From: Gracilibacillus halophilus YIM-C55.5 | Lineage (GTDB): Bacteria; Bacillota; Bacilli; Bacillales; Amphibacillaceae | DNA length: 64,000 nt | Assembly: GCF_000359605.1 (NCBI RefSeq) | Contig: NZ_APML01000016.1 | Coordinates: 1 to 64,000, forward strand | Reading direction: 5' to 3' | Shown here: positions 26,371 through 34,076 of the stretch, one piece after another | How the letters are laid out: every line of letters begins with the position of its first letter | How positions within the stretch are numbered: the stretch's first letter is position 1 | Program-made: the position numbers and the translations under genes | Notes under the pieces: model-generated | Database searches by the model: none | What the model was told of the DNA's origin: nothing | Seen by the model: only the letters and a program-made list of their open reading frames with translations

Positions 26371-28263
26371 TTATTCCTCCTTTAATTGTTCAATAAGTAA
26401 TGATAGTTCTTCCCAACGATTCATTTTCTCTTCTAATTGATCCTCTAACTCTTGTTGTTTTTCATATAATGGCTGAATCGTTTCTGCGTCACTACCAGCT
26501 TCAGCAATCTCCTGCTCCACATTTTCAATTTCAGTTTCGATTGCTGTGATATCATCTTCAATCGTTGCCCATTCTTGTTGCTGCTGATAGGACAGCTTCT
26601 TTCGCTTACGTGCAGGTCGATGAGACGTCTTTTCTTGTGTTTGCTTCGCTTCTGCTTCTTTTTCTTTTTGCCATTTGCGAAAATCGCTGTAATTCCCATA
26701 ATAATGTTCTAATTGCTTATCCCCCGTAAATGCAATCAGTTGGTCGACCGTTTTATCAAGGAAGTAACGATCATGAGAAACGGTAACAACAACACCAGGA
26801 AACTGCTGCAAATAGTCTTCCAATACAGTTAATGTTTCGGTATCTAAGTCGTTTGTCGGTTCATCTAAAAATAACACATTCGGTTGCTGCATTAAGACCT
26901 TCAATAAGTATAACCGCTTGCGCTCACCACCTGATAGTTGGCGAATATTGACCCATTGCTGCGGTCGCGGAAATAAGAATCGCTCTAACATTTGTTCAGC
27001 CGTTATTTCATCTCCATCCACCGTCGTCACAACGGACGCTTCTTCACGGATAAAATCAATCACTGTCATCGACTCATCAAGCGCTGGGTGTTCTTGCGTA
27101 TAATAGCCAATTTTGACTGTTTCACCGACATCAATGGTCCCTTGATCCGCTTTTATCCGTCCAGCAAGAATATGTAATAACGTTGTCTTACCACTTCCAT
27201 TGATGCCAACAATACCAATCCGATCTCCCGACTGAAATAAAAAGTGAAAATCTTCAAACAATACATGGCCATCAAAACTTTTGCGTAACCCTTCTACTTC
27301 AATTACTTTTTTACCGAGACGACTCGCACCGATTGGCACATCAATGTGTTCTTCTTTGGTATCAAACGTCTTTTCCTTCATGGCCTCTACTCGGTCGATA
27401 CGCGCTTTTTGTTTCGTTCCTCTAGCTTTTACCCCACTTTTTAGCCAGGCGATCTCTTGTTTTAACATGTTTTGGTGCTTTCTCTCAGCACGTGCCTCTT
27501 GCTCCTGTCTGATCGCTTTTTGTTCGAGAAATGTCTCATAATTGCCTTCATACGTATATAATGTACCCTTGTCGAGTTCAAAGATACGATTTGTTATTCG
27601 GTTAAGAAAATAGCGATCGTGCGTCACAAGTAATATAGCGCCTCGATATTGGGGCAAATATTGTTCTAACCACTCAATCGTATCATTATCTAAATGGTTG
27701 GTCGGCTCATCTAATAACAGTAAATCAGCTGGTTGAATCAACGCCTTGGCAATCGCCACACGCTTTTTCTGTCCACCAGATAACGATTGTACCGACTGAT
27801 TGAGCTTAGGCACACCGAGTTGTGTCAAAATCGCCTTCGCACGCGTCATTTCGTCCCATGCATCCGCTTGATCCATTTGTTCTTGCAAGTGTATGAGTTC
27901 CTCTTGCAGTGATTCATTTTCAGGTTGATTCTCTAATGCCAACGCCGTACGTTCATATTTCCGAAGCAAGCTCATCCGCTCTGTTGCGCCATAATAAATT
28001 TCATCAAGAATCGTATCTTCTGATAACACTGGCTCTTGCTCCAAATATTCAATATGATAATCTTTTGGATGATCAAATGAACCTTTCTCTACTGTATCAC
28101 GTCCAGCCAACACTTTTAATAACGACGATTTCCCCGTACCATTGACACCAATCAGTCCGACACGATCTTCTGTCGTTAATGCAAACGTGAGATCCATAAA
28201 TAATTGTTTATCACCATACGTTTTATCTATATGTTCGACTTTTAATGTGCGGATACGCATCAC
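26371..28263 (-). CDS. yfmR: ABC-F ATPase, Uup/YfmR type
   Basis: 630 residues with two ABC domains and no membrane part. The first Walker A is GVNGTGKSS (about 39), with signature SLSGGQKKR and Walker B LLLLDEPTNHLD; the second set is GINGSGKTT, QLSGGERKR and LFLDEPTNDLD. A linker of about 80 residues rich in Arg/Lys/Glu lies between, and the end (RKKLSYQQQQEWATIEDDI and onward) is the coiled-coil C-terminal domain diagnostic of Uup/YfmR. These factors act on the ribosome to relieve stalled or structured translation. The minus-strand start is behind GGAGG. Confidence 0.88.
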   Translation of the reverse strand: MMRIRTLKVEHIDKTYGDKQLFMDLTFALTTEDRVGLIGVNGTGKSSLLKVLAGRDTVEKGSFDHPKDYHIEYLEQEPVLSEDTILDEIYYGATERMSLLRKYERTALALENQPENESLQEELIHLQEQMDQADAWDEMTRAKAILTQLGVPKLNQSVQSLSGGQKKRVAIAKALIQPADLLLLDEPTNHLDNDTIEWLEQYLPQYRGAILLVTHDRYFLNRITNRIFELDKGTLYTYEGNYETFLEQKAIRQEQEARAERKHQNMLKQEIAWLKSGVKARGTKQKARIDRVEAMKEKTFDTKEEHIDVPIGASRLGKKVIEVEGLRKSFDGHVLFEDFHFLFQSGDRIGIVGINGSGKTTLLHILAGRIKADQGTIDVGETVKIGYYTQEHPALDESMTVIDFIREEASVVTTVDGDEITAEQMLERFLFPRPQQWVNIRQLSGGERKRLYLLKVLMQQPNVLFLDEPTNDLDTETLTVLEDYLQQFPGVVVTVSHDRYFLDKTVDQLIAFTGDKQLEHYYGNYSDFRKWQKEKEAEAKQTQEKTSHRPARKRKKLSYQQQQEWATIEDDITAIETEIENVEQEIAEAGSDAETIQPLYEKQQELEDQLEEKMNRWEELSLLIEQLKEE

Positions 28264-28288
28264 CTCCTACTTTCAAACAAATGGTCTC

Positions 28289-29736
28289 TTATAAAATAGG
28301 CGAAATCAAACGTGAGAAGGACTCTTTGATTCGAATCCATATCGATCGCTTTTTATATGTCTCAAGCGTTAACTCTGTTACATGATCCATATCTTTTTCA
28401 AATTCATCGACGAGCATTTCGGCAATCGTTTCATTAAATAAAAAGGCATTGACTTCAAAATTCAATCGAAAACTTCGCACATCGATATTCGCTGTTCCTA
28501 CCGATGCAATTTTACTATCGACAATAATCATTTTGGCATGTAAAAAGCCGTTTTCATAAATATACACCTTCGCACCTGCATCAAGCAATTCTCCGATATA
28601 CGAATACGTCGCCCAATAAACAAATGGGTGATCGGGCTTATTCGGAATCATAATACGCACATCTACCCCTGATAGTGTCGCCACACGTAATGCATCTAAT
28701 AAACTGTCATCTGGGATAAAATAAGGTGTTTGAATATAGACGTAATCTTTGGCTGACATAATCATTTTGATATAACCGTGTTTAATTTGTTCATAGTCAG
28801 AATCAGGACCACTGGAGACAATTTGCATGCCGACATGACCAGCAGATTCTGCGTCATAATAACGATCTTGGTAAGGGATATCATGACGTGAAGCTTGGTT
28901 CCAATCGAGAATAAAACGCGTTTGCATATGTTTCACAGCACTACCTTTTATCCGCAAATGGGTATCACGCCAATGGCCAAATCGCTTATCAACGCCTAAA
29001 TATTCATCGCCAATATTAAAACCACCTATGTACCTATTTTACCATCAATAATGGCCAGTTTCCGATGATTTCGATGGTTAATTTTGAAATTGACTTTGGG
29101 AATTAACGGTGGAAAAAAACCTTCCACTTCAGCTCCAGCATGGCGCATGTCACGCATCAATCGTCGGCTCAGTTTCCTTGAACCTAAATCATCATAGAGC
29201 AGGCGAACCTCAATACCTTCACGTGCCTTTTCTTTTATCACATTTACGAGACGGTTGCCTAAATGATCAGAACGTACGATGTAATATTGTAAATGAACAT
29301 GATCTTTGGCTGCTTTAATGTCTTCCATGAGAGATTCAAATTTACGGTTGCCATCGGTAAAGATATCCACATCATTATCTTGGGAAAAAATCGCATCATT
29401 GTTACGAAGATGTAAGTAATATAAATCTTTATACGCCATTAAGCGTGGGTCATGAAGATAAAATTTCCCATTTTCGATATTACGCATTTGGTGTTGAACA
29501 GCGTGTTTGACACCTAATTTACTTTTGGTATCCCACGTGAATATCGTTTTGTTACTTAGCTTTCGCCCAAAAATAAGATATAAAATAAAGCCAAATATCG
29601 GTATAAACGTTAACACCATAATCCAGGCCCATGTTGCTGTGGCATTTTTACGCTCTAGGAAAATAATCGTGAGTGAAAGAATAATATTAAATAATAACAA
29701 TGAGCTAATCACAAGTTGTAAAATTTCCACTTGCAT
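28289..29736 (-). CDS. cls: Cardiolipin synthase (single-base frameshift near 29032)
   Basis: Two adjacent frames together make one 482-residue cardiolipin synthase, which condenses phosphatidylglycerol molecules at the membrane. The N-part has two hydrophobic helices (about 7-60) and the first HKD motif, [10 protein letters not shown]; the C-part has the second, [10 protein letters not shown]. The first part reads KIGT then stop at 29026; one extra T on the minus strand near 29032 gives [16 protein letters not shown], the conserved sequence. The length then equals that of the family. Both catalytic motifs lie on different fragments, so an uncorrected break would inactivate the enzyme. Confidence 0.88.
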
Positions 29737-29834
29737 CCCCCTCCTTTCTATCTAAGGGTTATAGCTTTAATATACCATATATTGTCGAATATGACTCGGC
29801 TTTCACCTTAGCGATTTGGTGAAAGCCTTTTCTG

Positions 29835-30305
29835 CTACAAAATATCTATTTGTTCATTTTTGGGATGTTCTTTCGGTCCTCGTATTTCTAACACACCGTG
29901 GTGTAATCGCGCCTTAGCTGTTGCTTTATCGACTTGATAAGGGACACTGATGGTTCGTTCTCTTTTTTCGCGCCTGCGTTCTTTTTGATAATACTTGTTG
30001 GATTCATCATATCTTTCAGTTTCTTGATCATCATCCACTGCAATGCGGATTTGATTACCAGTTAGCTGCAATTGAATTTGATCTTTCTCCACTCCTGGTA
30101 ATTCAGCAGTTACGATCCATTCTTTGTCGGTTTCCTTGCGATCGACTGGCATACGACCTGGTAGATTCGCTTTCTGAAAAAAGTGATCCATCGTATTTAA
30201 CAGATTATTCGATGGCTTTTCATGGAAGAAAGCATCCATCTTTTTCAGTAAATCTTCGCTCATCTGGCGAAAATCACTCGGCTTGTGTTGATTTGATTCA
30301 CTCAT
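29835..30305 (-). CDS. Hsp20/alpha-crystallin family small heat-shock protein
   Basis: 156 residues. The alpha-crystallin domain runs from about residue 58 (DKEWIVTAELPGVEKDQIQL) to HGVLEIRGPK near 145, which contains the G-V-L motif. A variable N-terminal arm (1-55) precedes it. The protein is an ATP-independent holdase. AAAGGGG lies upstream of the ATG. No CIRCE element is visible in the 60 bp upstream. The arm and length fit both general sHsps and the CotM/CotP-like spore proteins, so a coat role is possible. Confidence 0.85.
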   Translation of the reverse strand: MSESNQHKPSDFRQMSEDLLKKMDAFFHEKPSNNLLNTMDHFFQKANLPGRMPVDRKETDKEWIVTAELPGVEKDQIQLQLTGNQIRIAVDDDQETERYDESNKYYQKERRREKRERTISVPYQVDKATAKARLHHGVLEIRGPKEHPKNEQIDIL

Positions 30306-30392
30306 CGATTATACCCCTTTCCTACATTTATCTTTTTTATTTTATGTATGTAGCTTGCACATGGAATGGGCGCTACTCATGGCACGCTTTCA

Positions 30393-30421
30393 TTGACGTT
30401 GAAAGCCGTTTCACATATAAT
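30393..30421 (+). promoter_or_regulatory. Sigma-A promoter of the OAH sulfhydrylase gene
   Basis: TTGACG (30393-30398), a 17-nt spacer and TATAAT (30416-30421). It lies downstream of an in-frame ATG at 30366, which rules that codon out as the start. Confidence 0.85.
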
Positions 30422-30446
30422 GATGGTTATTGAGGAGGGGATTATT

Positions 30447-32153
30447 TTGACAAGTGAATTTAACCTTTATGGAAATGAAACGAATCTTCTGCATGCCGGA
30501 CAACAGGTAGACCCAGCGACAGGTGCACGTGCGGTACCCATCTATCAAACGACTTCTTACGTATTCCGCGACAGTGAGCACGCACAAAATTTATTTGCAC
30601 TCGCCGAAGAAGGAAATATTTATTCTCGCATTATGAATCCGACACTCGACGCATTTGAAAAACGAATGGCGGTACTTGAAGATGGCGTGGCAGCGGTTGC
30701 TACAGCTTCTGGTGCTTCTGCTATTACACTATCTATCTTAAATCTCGCGAACAGTGGCGATGAAATTATTGCAGATAGTAATTTATATGGTGGCACATTT
30801 AATTTGTTTAATACAACGTTGCCAAAGTACGGCATTGATGTAACATTTGTCGATGGCACCGACCCAGAAAACTTTCGCCGTGCCATTTCAGATAAAACAA
30901 AAGCGATTTTCGGGGAAGTCATTACAAATCCTAGCTTGAACGTATTTGATATGGAAGCTGTTGCTGATATCGCTCATGAGCATGATATTCCGCTCATTAT
31001 TGATAATACGTTTGCGACTCCTTATGTGTGCAAACCGATTAAATGGGGAGCAGACATCGTCGTTCACTCTGCCACAAAGTGGATTGGCGGACATGGCACG
31101 TCCATCGGGGGAATTGTTGTTGATGGCGGCCGTTTTAATTGGAATCATCCGAAGTTCCCTGGATTTATTGAGCCTGATGAAACCTATCACGGGGTTCGCT
31201 TTGGCATTGACCTCGGACCGCCTGCGTTTGCACTAAAACTAAGAGTACAGCTTTTGCGTGATATTGGAGCAGCACTCAGTCCACAAAACGCATTTTATTT
31301 CTTACAAGGTTTAGAAACATTGCATTTACGCATGAAACGTCACAGCGAGAATACAGAAAAAGTTGCCAACTACTTACAAGAGCATCCGCAAGTGGAATGG
31401 GTATCTTATCCTGGATTAGAAAATCACCCTTCCCACCAACTGGCGAAAAAATATTTGCATGACCATTTCGGTTCAATTATTGTATTCGGCATTAAAGGCG
31501 GACGTGACATAGGGCGACAAGTCATTGATAACGTCACATTATGGTCTCATGTTGCCAATGTCGGTGATGCGAAATCGTTAATCATTCACCCGGCATCCAC
31601 CACACATCAACAATTGAGTGCCGATGAATTAAAATTATCAGGTGTAACCGAAGAATTAATTCGTTTATCTGTCGGTATTGAATCAGCTGATGATATGATT
31701 AACGATCTCGATCAAGCGATTGCCACAGCCACAGGTACTGAACCTAGGATACGCGTGACGGAAGAACAAGCCATCAATTGGGCCTTGTCTTCACCTTTTG
31801 CTCGAGAAGAAGCAGGGATCCGTCAAAAAACCATCGCGATTGCTGGTTATCAAGCAGCAAAAGCCGATACCATCAAAAAGTTGCAAAAACTGGGCTATCA
31901 AATCGTGCCTATTAGCCGTCAAGAAACGTCCTTATATGGCATGGAAACGATCGCTCACACCAAAGATATGGAAGATGTCGTTGATATTTTATATATCGTT
32001 GATGCCAACGAAGCAGAAGGGCAAATCAATGAACAAACCAAAATCGTTTGGTTTGCTGAAGGACAAGCGAACGAAAGCTTGAAACAAGATGCGAGCGGAA
32101 AAGTCATCATCGAAAATCGTTGCCCTTTTGAAGAAGCCAATCAATTACGATAA
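30447..32153 (+). CDS. O-acetylhomoserine/O-acetylserine sulfhydrylase fused to a CoA-binding-type domain
   Basis: 568 residues. Residues 1-430 form a complete Cys/Met-metabolism PLP enzyme: YQTTSYVFRDSEHA (33-46), YSRIMNPT, the cofactor region IIDNTFATPYVCKP and the PLP lysine Lys211 in HSATKWIGGHGT. It makes homocysteine or cysteine from sulfide. A further 135 residues form a separate Rossmann-like domain (KTIAIAGYQAAKADTIKKLQ, PVDIL-like VVDILYIVDANEAEG, KIVWFAEGQANE, IENRCPFEE) resembling the CoA_binding/YccU family. The start is a TTG directly behind GAGGAGGGG. Usual family length is about 430. Confidence 0.85.
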   Translation: MTSEFNLYGNETNLLHAGQQVDPATGARAVPIYQTTSYVFRDSEHAQNLFALAEEGNIYSRIMNPTLDAFEKRMAVLEDGVAAVATASGASAITLSILNLANSGDEIIADSNLYGGTFNLFNTTLPKYGIDVTFVDGTDPENFRRAISDKTKAIFGEVITNPSLNVFDMEAVADIAHEHDIPLIIDNTFATPYVCKPIKWGADIVVHSATKWIGGHGTSIGGIVVDGGRFNWNHPKFPGFIEPDETYHGVRFGIDLGPPAFALKLRVQLLRDIGAALSPQNAFYFLQGLETLHLRMKRHSENTEKVANYLQEHPQVEWVSYPGLENHPSHQLAKKYLHDHFGSIIVFGIKGGRDIGRQVIDNVTLWSHVANVGDAKSLIIHPASTTHQQLSADELKLSGVTEELIRLSVGIESADDMINDLDQAIATATGTEPRIRVTEEQAINWALSSPFAREEAGIRQKTIAIAGYQAAKADTIKKLQKLGYQIVPISRQETSLYGMETIAHTKDMEDVVDILYIVDANEAEGQINEQTKIVWFAEGQANESLKQDASGKVIIENRCPFEEANQLR

Positions 32154-32166
32154 CACATAGTTGCAA

Positions 32167-32197
32167 AGCCACGAATGGTCGTCATTCGTGGCTTTTT
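32167..32197 (+). terminator. Terminator of the OAH sulfhydrylase gene
   Basis: AGCCACGAATG pairs with CATTCGTGGCT across a 5-nt loop, followed by TTTTT. Confidence 0.9.
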
Positions 32198-32215
32198 ATC
32201 ATTATTTTCGATGGA

Positions 32216-32271
32216 GTTGAGAATAAATCCGGCAAAGTTGAGAATAAATCACCTAAACTTGAGAATAAAAC
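32216..32271. repeat. Three direct repeats of 21 bp, TTGAGAATAAAT type
   Basis: GTTGAGAATAAATC begins at 32216 and 32237, and CTTGAGAATAAAAC at 32258: three copies spaced by exactly 21 bp, with unrelated 7-bp spacers. They lie between a terminator and ypmR. Confidence 0.9.
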
Positions 32272-32382
32272 CATCGCAACATGTTTACGAAAATTCATGC
32301 ATATGGTTATAAAAGCAGGGATGTTACAATATAGGTAGGAAAGGGTATATAGATGGTAGAACAACAATTGTAGGTGTTAGTC

Positions 32383-33297
32383 ATGAAGAAAAAATGGGCA
32401 CTATTTATTATCGTCTTCACTCTCTTAAGTTTTATTTTTATTTTCACAATTAGCCAAAAAGAACGTCCGCTCCCATCATCATCAGAAAAGACGCCCGCAC
32501 AAGTGAATTCTGAAGCAAGCGATCAACAAGACCAACATGAGACTTCAGAAGATACAAATCAAGATGCGGAGCCAGAACAAGATAATCAAAACGGAATTAC
32601 CGATCAAATAAAAAATGTCGTCACAGAAGCGATTCAAATTTTTCAAAAAGAAACCAATATTGTAGCGATTGGTGACTCGCTAACGCAAGGGGTTGGTGAT
32701 GAGGCTGGTAATGGTGGCTATGTCGGCATACTCGAAAACAGGTTAGATAGCCAAAACGTCAAAGTATCGATTGAAAATTTTGGGAAAAGAGGCAATCGAA
32801 CGGATCAATTATACGAGCGATTAAATAACGAGGATATTGTTGCATCGATAGAGCAAGCCGATATTGTCCTCATTACGATAGGCGCCAATGATATTATGAA
32901 GATTGTAAAAGATAACTTTATGAATTTAACCGAACAGCCATTTATTGAAGCTCGCGGTCCATATCGCCATCGATTAGAACAAATTTTACAACAAATTCAA
33001 ACAATACAACCAGATGCTCAAGTGTATTTATTAGGTTTCTTCAATCCTTTTGAAAAATATTTTAATGATATTGAGGCATTAGACCGTATTATGACACGAT
33101 GGAATAATGAAAGTAAAAATGTCGCCAATCAATTTGAACAAACGACATTCATTCCGATGAAAAATATCTTTCAAGGAAGATCAGAAAACGTATTTGCAGA
33201 AGACAATTTTCATCCAAATCAGCGTGGCTACCGAATCATGGCTGAACGTGTCATTTCCTATTTACAAGAAGATGTCGATGCAGGTAGTGATGAGTAG
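32383..33297 (+). CDS. ypmR: SGNH/GDSL hydrolase YpmR, secreted or membrane-anchored
   Basis: 304 residues. An N-terminal hydrophobic segment (about 6-23) anchors or exports it, followed by a polar acidic linker (30-75). The SGNH blocks are AIGDSLTQG with nucleophile Ser99, IGANDIM and DNFHPNQRGY with the catalytic Asp/His. Related enzymes are lipases or esterases acting on cell-surface lipids; the substrate is unknown. It is followed after 9 bp by ypmS, the same pair as in B. subtilis. The ATG at 32383 is 6 nt from AGGTG; a GTG at 32374 is in frame. Confidence 0.88.
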   Translation: MKKKWALFIIVFTLLSFIFIFTISQKERPLPSSSEKTPAQVNSEASDQQDQHETSEDTNQDAEPEQDNQNGITDQIKNVVTEAIQIFQKETNIVAIGDSLTQGVGDEAGNGGYVGILENRLDSQNVKVSIENFGKRGNRTDQLYERLNNEDIVASIEQADIVLITIGANDIMKIVKDNFMNLTEQPFIEARGPYRHRLEQILQQIQTIQPDAQVYLLGFFNPFEKYFNDIEALDRIMTRWNNESKNVANQFEQTTFIPMKNIFQGRSENVFAEDNFHPNQRGYRIMAERVISYLQEDVDAGSDE

Positions 33298-33306
33298 GTG
33301 AAGTAG

Positions 33307-33909
33307 ATGAAATCAAAGATATTATCATGGAAATATTTATTTTTTATTCTCGTAACAGTGAATCTTGTTTGTATACTTGGCGTGCTTGCATTCATTTTTT
33401 GGCCCGTATCGAGTAATGAGATGCCGAATAAAGAGTATATTGAAGATGAATCAGGCGCAACTTTTACCGTCCACTCAAGTAAAGAAAATTTAAACGAATT
33501 GGTGAACGCCTATCTGGATAAAGAATTAGGAGCTAATGGCAGTGATTACACCATTCGCTTTGACGAAGACGTTCAGTTGATGGGATCGATTATAGCTTTT
33601 GAAACCGAAGTCCCTGTTAATATTACGTTTGAACCAGATGTTCAAGAAAATGGGGATATCATCTTACAATCCACCGAAATGTCTTTAGGTCTGCTACGAC
33701 TGCCTAAAAACAAAATTCTTGAATATGTTGATAAGCGGATTGATACACCGGAATGGCTAACGATAAATCCAAAAGAAGAACAAATCTATATTGCCGTCAC
33801 TCAAATTGAGATGAACAATAACTTCCGTGCCAAAGTCCAACGATTTGACTTAGAAAATGATCAAATTTCGTTCCGGATTAAAGTACCGAATCAAAAATTA
33901 GGCTTGTAA
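33307..33909 (+). CDS. ypmS: YpmS family (DUF2140) membrane-anchored protein
   Basis: 200 residues with one N-terminal membrane helix (about 10-32) and an extracytoplasmic beta-rich domain of the DUF2140 family. Function is not established. The conserved end region FRAKVQRFDLENDQISFRIKVP is present. It follows ypmR closely, as in B. subtilis, and likely works at the same location. It is convergent to topB, with a 20-bp repeat array between. Confidence 0.85.
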   Translation: MKSKILSWKYLFFILVTVNLVCILGVLAFIFWPVSSNEMPNKEYIEDESGATFTVHSSKENLNELVNAYLDKELGANGSDYTIRFDEDVQLMGSIIAFETEVPVNITFEPDVQENGDIILQSTEMSLGLLRLPKNKILEYVDKRIDTPEWLTINPKEEQIYIAVTQIEMNNNFRAKVQRFDLENDQISFRIKVPNQKLGL

Positions 33910-33930
33910 CGACGCTCAACCAGCGATCAT

Positions 33931-34040
33931 TTTGCGAAATTGGTAATATTTTCGCGAAACATCATTTAATTTTGCGAAATCGCTAATAATCTTGCGAAAC
34001 ATCATATATTTTTGCGAAATCTCTAATAATCTTGCGAAAC
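33931..34040. repeat. Six-copy array of 20-bp repeats with a GCGAAA core
   Basis: GCGAAA occurs at 33934, 33954, 33974, 33994, 34014 and 34034, exactly every 20 bp. Copies alternate between GCGAAAT and GCGAAAC, giving a composite 40-bp unit, with AT-rich spacers such as CTAATAAT and ATCATATA. The array fills the gap between convergent ypmS and topB. Confidence 0.95.
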
Positions 34041-34042
34041 CT

Positions 34043-34076
34043 AAAAAAACAAGCGCTCAAACAAAAGCGCTTGTTT
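34043..34076 (-). terminator. Terminator of topB
   Basis: On the minus strand AAACAAGCGC pairs with GCGCTTGTTT across a 10-nt loop and ends in a T run. It overlaps the topB stop codon. Confidence 0.85.

Noticed and set aside
29800-29833. Terminator of hsp20
   Set aside because: GGCTTTCACC and GGTGAAAGCC do form a stem, but the T run is on the plus strand whereas the genes on both sides run on the minus strand.
30366-30446. Upstream ATG (30366) as start of the OAH sulfhydrylase
   Set aside because: A TTGACG-17-TATAAT promoter lies downstream of it, and a strong GAGGAGGGG precedes the TTG at 30447 where family similarity begins.
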